DNA from: Burkholderia sp. 4M9327F10
GTDB lineage: Bacteria > Pseudomonadota > Gammaproteobacteria > Burkholderiales > Burkholderiaceae
DNA length: 50,094 bases
Reading direction: 5' to 3'
Assembly: GCF_005503145.1 (NCBI RefSeq)
Contig: NZ_SCNV01000033.1
Location: 32,001-82,094 of the forward strand
Positions 48,667 to 50,094 of this stretch are shown here, one piece after another; position 1 is the stretch's first letter, and the number at the start of each line of letters is the position of its first letter. The notes beneath the pieces were generated by a model that made no database searches, was not told where the DNA came from, and worked only from the letters and a program-made list of their open reading frames with translations. The translations under genes were made by a program, and so were the position numbers.

Positions 48667-48694
48667 TTGACTTCCGTAAAATCGACGTTAATAT
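48667..48694 (+). promoter_or_regulatory. Candidate late promoter (PR'-like)
   Basis: TTGACT, 16 bp, TAATAT, 12 bp after the regulator stop. The transcript would meet a terminator about 30 bp after its start. Confidence 0.6.
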
Positions 48695-48728
48695 ACGCAT
48701 CAATCTGACACTGTGAATAAGTGTCCCC

Positions 48729-48762
48729 AAAGCCTCGAGTCGATCGCGACTCGGGGCTTTTT
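48729..48762 (+). terminator. Strong terminator just after the late promoter
   Basis: AAAGCCTCGAGTCG pairs with CGACTCGGGGCTTT (one T-G pair) around ATCG, followed by TTTTT. This position, before the late genes and after the promoter, is the classic tR' arrangement. Confidence 0.85.
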
Positions 48763-48784
48763 CATTTGTGCTGCGAGGTTTGCC

Positions 48785-49015
48785 ATGACGGTACGCGCTA
48801 AGTTTCAGCTACAGCAGGTGACGGCTAATCACTGGGGCCCGAGTAAGACCCTCAAGTTCTACGCCTCGTATGATCCGAGCATCCCTGAAGATCAGCGCTT
48901 TGCCAAGGCGACGCCGAGCGGCTCGTTCGAGATGACCGTCGACAATCCTGCTGCGCTCGAGCAGTTTGAACTCGGCAAACAGTACTACTTCGATATCACC
49001 GAAGCGCCGAACTGA
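48785..49015 (+). CDS. Conserved phage protein, 76 residues
   Basis: MTVRAKFQLQQVTANHWGPS, KTLKFYASYDPSIPEDQRFA, SFEMTVDNPAALEQFELGKQ, YYFDITEAP. This small beta-rich pattern is widespread in phages near the first late genes. Starts 13 bp past the T-tract region with GAGG upstream. Structural or assembly role inferred. Confidence 0.65.
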   Translation: MTVRAKFQLQQVTANHWGPSKTLKFYASYDPSIPEDQRFAKATPSGSFEMTVDNPAALEQFELGKQYYFDITEAPN

Positions 49016-49022
49016 CTTCTGT

Positions 49023-49097
49023 TGCGGGTGTACGCCACCGGTAGACCAACGGGCTCATAACCCGATAGCAGCAGGTTCGATTCCTGCCCCGCAACCA
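49023..49097 (+). tRNA. Phage tRNA-Met-like gene (anticodon CAT)
   Basis: 75 nt with anticodon loop CTCATAA on a GGG/CCC stem (as initiator tRNA), T arm GCAGGTTCGATTCCTGC and 3' GCAACCA. The acceptor stem appears only six pairs long (GCGGG core), one C shorter than in the host fMet gene, and the D arm is irregular. It may be functional, decayed or a tRNA mimic. Confidence 0.65.
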
Positions 49098-49113
49098 TTT
49101 CGCAGGTGAGCTG

Positions 49114-49368
49114 ATGAACAAACCGAAGTCGAAGCCCGCACCAGTCGCAGCGGAGCGGCCGACGATCGGCAAAAGCGTCATCGTGCGCTCGCCGTTCTTT
49201 CACAGGCCGACCGCCGGCATTCTTATAGGCACATATGGCGACGAAACGGAAGATGTCGTGGTGCAGGCGTTTCCGGTCGGCCGCGATCCGCTGCAGATCC
49301 CTGCGATCCCGTATTTCCTCACCGAGCCAGATGAGTCGGTGAAGTCGGCAGTATGGCCGGCACCGTAA
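49114..49368 (+). CDS. Hypothetical phage protein, 84 residues
   Basis: MNKPKSKPAPVAAERPTIGK then SPFFHRPTAGILIGTYGDET and a beta-rich end. GCAGGTGAG precedes the ATG. Overlaps the next gene by 16 bp. No family. Confidence 0.6.
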   Translation: MNKPKSKPAPVAAERPTIGKSVIVRSPFFHRPTAGILIGTYGDETEDVVVQAFPVGRDPLQIPAIPYFLTEPDESVKSAVWPAP

Positions 49369-50030
49369 CAATCTCGGTCAAGTCGAACGTCGACCAGTTC
49401 GAGCGCAGCCTGAACACGTTCGTTCGCGACCAGATCCCGTTCGCAACTTCGAGCGCGATCAACGCGCTCGCGAAGCAGGTGCAGTCGGCCGAGGTCGAAA
49501 ACCTTCGCAGCACTTTGCGGAATCCGTCGCCATTCACGTTGCGATCGATCCGGATGACGGCCGCCCGCAAGGGAGCGCCAGAGGCGACCGTATTCGTGCA
49601 GGACAAGGCAGAGCAATATCTGCTGCCCTACGAATACGGCGGTGTGCACCAACTGCCCGGACCCGCGCTGTTCAACCCGAAGGACATCGATCTCAACGCT
49701 TATGGCCAGTTGCCGCGCGGCATCATGGCTCGCATGCGCGGACGCAAGGACATCTATATAGGCGTCGTCAACACTGCCAAAGGTCCGGTCAACGGTGTGT
49801 GGCAGCGTCTCGATATCTCACGTGCCGGTGCGCAGCGTAAGCGGCGTGCTGGACGCGGCAGTCTGCACGACAAACATCTCGGCGCGCTCAAACTGCTGAT
49901 CCGTTTTGGCGATGCGTTGCCAGTGACGCAGCATCTCGATTACATGAAGCGTGGTCAACAGATCGTTGATCGCAACTTCCGCAAAGAGTTTGGACGGGCG
50001 CTCGCACGCGCCATCGCGACAGCTCGCTGA
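49353..50030 (+). CDS. Phage virion/late protein, 225 residues
   Basis: MAGTVTISVKSNVDQFERSL then ATSSAINALAKQVQSAEVEN, and a basic C-terminus (SRAGAQRKRRAGRGSLHDKH). The N-terminal helices preceding a beta domain (YLLPYEYGGVHQLPG) resemble small tail-completion or minor tail proteins of temperate phages. Assignment to a specific structural role is inference. Confidence 0.5.
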   Translation: MAGTVTISVKSNVDQFERSLNTFVRDQIPFATSSAINALAKQVQSAEVENLRSTLRNPSPFTLRSIRMTAARKGAPEATVFVQDKAEQYLLPYEYGGVHQLPGPALFNPKDIDLNAYGQLPRGIMARMRGRKDIYIGVVNTAKGPVNGVWQRLDISRAGAQRKRRAGRGSLHDKHLGALKLLIRFGDALPVTQHLDYMKRGQQIVDRNFRKEFGRALARAIATAR

Positions 50031-50094
50031 CCCCGGGACCAGTCCCGACGATCCGCAGGCCCGCAGCGGCCCTCCCAGCCCCGTTGTGAAGGAG

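Larger units (their letters stand above)
25141..50094. mobile_element. Prophage, left part (right end outside the window)
   Basis: Integrase beside a displaced tRNA-His 3' end, DUF4224, repressor/Cro pair with shared operators, replication gene with iterons, NinX-like, DUF1064 and DUF1364 genes, a late-control region and start of late genes. The layout is lambda-like. All genes left of 38,000 read leftward except two, and nearly all right of 39,063 read rightward. No terminase, portal, capsid, tail or lysis gene is visible, so about half of the phage is missing. Confidence 0.95.

Noticed and set aside
49353..50030. Terminase or portal protein
   Set aside because: No Walker motifs or portal features; too short. 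Called only as a late protein of uncertain role.

Overview
The window looks like a chromosome segment of a Burkholderiales bacterium, most like Paraburkholderia/Burkholderia. The grounds are high GC, the gene families (Bpt and Aat N-end-rule transferases, PyrD, an ssu sulfonate operon, a UPF0303 protein) and the gene neighbourhoods. The assignment is by recognition of protein families, not by database search.

Bases 1 to about 25,100 are host chromosome. They hold the end of an exopolysaccharide-type cluster (acyltransferase, ManC, flavin reductase-like protein, GntR regulator, Gfo/Idh/MocA oxidoreductase, signal peptidase I) and a cystine/amino-acid ABC transporter pair with a terminator between its genes. 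Next come pyrD, bpt, aat and a NUDIX hydrolase, then initiator tRNA-fMet. These are followed by a UPF0303 protein, an SMR transporter and some small envelope proteins. Further on are a TetR regulator divergent from an NAD(P)-binding epimerase-like protein, an enoyl-CoA hydratase/HIBYL-CoA hydrolase, and an ssuD-ssuC-ssuB-TOBE sulfonate operon.

From 25,141 to the end of the window is the left part of a lambda-organised prophage. Its left edge is a displaced 3' part of tRNA-His next to a tyrosine integrase. A leftward early operon runs from a repressor-controlled promoter (about 38,050) to the integrase. The repressor gene lies beside it, and a rightward promoter at 39,027-39,055 drives a Cro-like gene and a dense chain of overlapping replication and accessory genes. 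A replication gene at 42,322-43,431 carries internal iterons, as lambda O does. The chain ends with a candidate late regulator, a promoter and an immediate terminator (a Q-antitermination layout), and the first late genes with a tRNA-Met-like sequence. Terminase, capsid, tail and lysis genes are not visible and presumably lie to the right.

The main discovery is a complete diversity-generating retroelement (DGR) inside the leftward operon (30,113-33,078). It has two target genes, each ending in a 106-bp variable repeat, then an Avd-like gene, a 106-bp template repeat and a DGR-type reverse transcriptase. All 12 differences between VR1 and TR, and all 8 between VR2 and TR, fall on adenines of the coding-sense template; the other 76 positions are identical in all three copies. 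Both targets look like DUF1566/C-type-lectin-like proteins. The cassette lies in the early/lysogeny half of the phage rather than beside tail genes. Other points of interest are an Arr-like ADP-ribosyltransferase, a ParB-like protein with a histone-H1-like tail, and an SOS box at the prophage edge.
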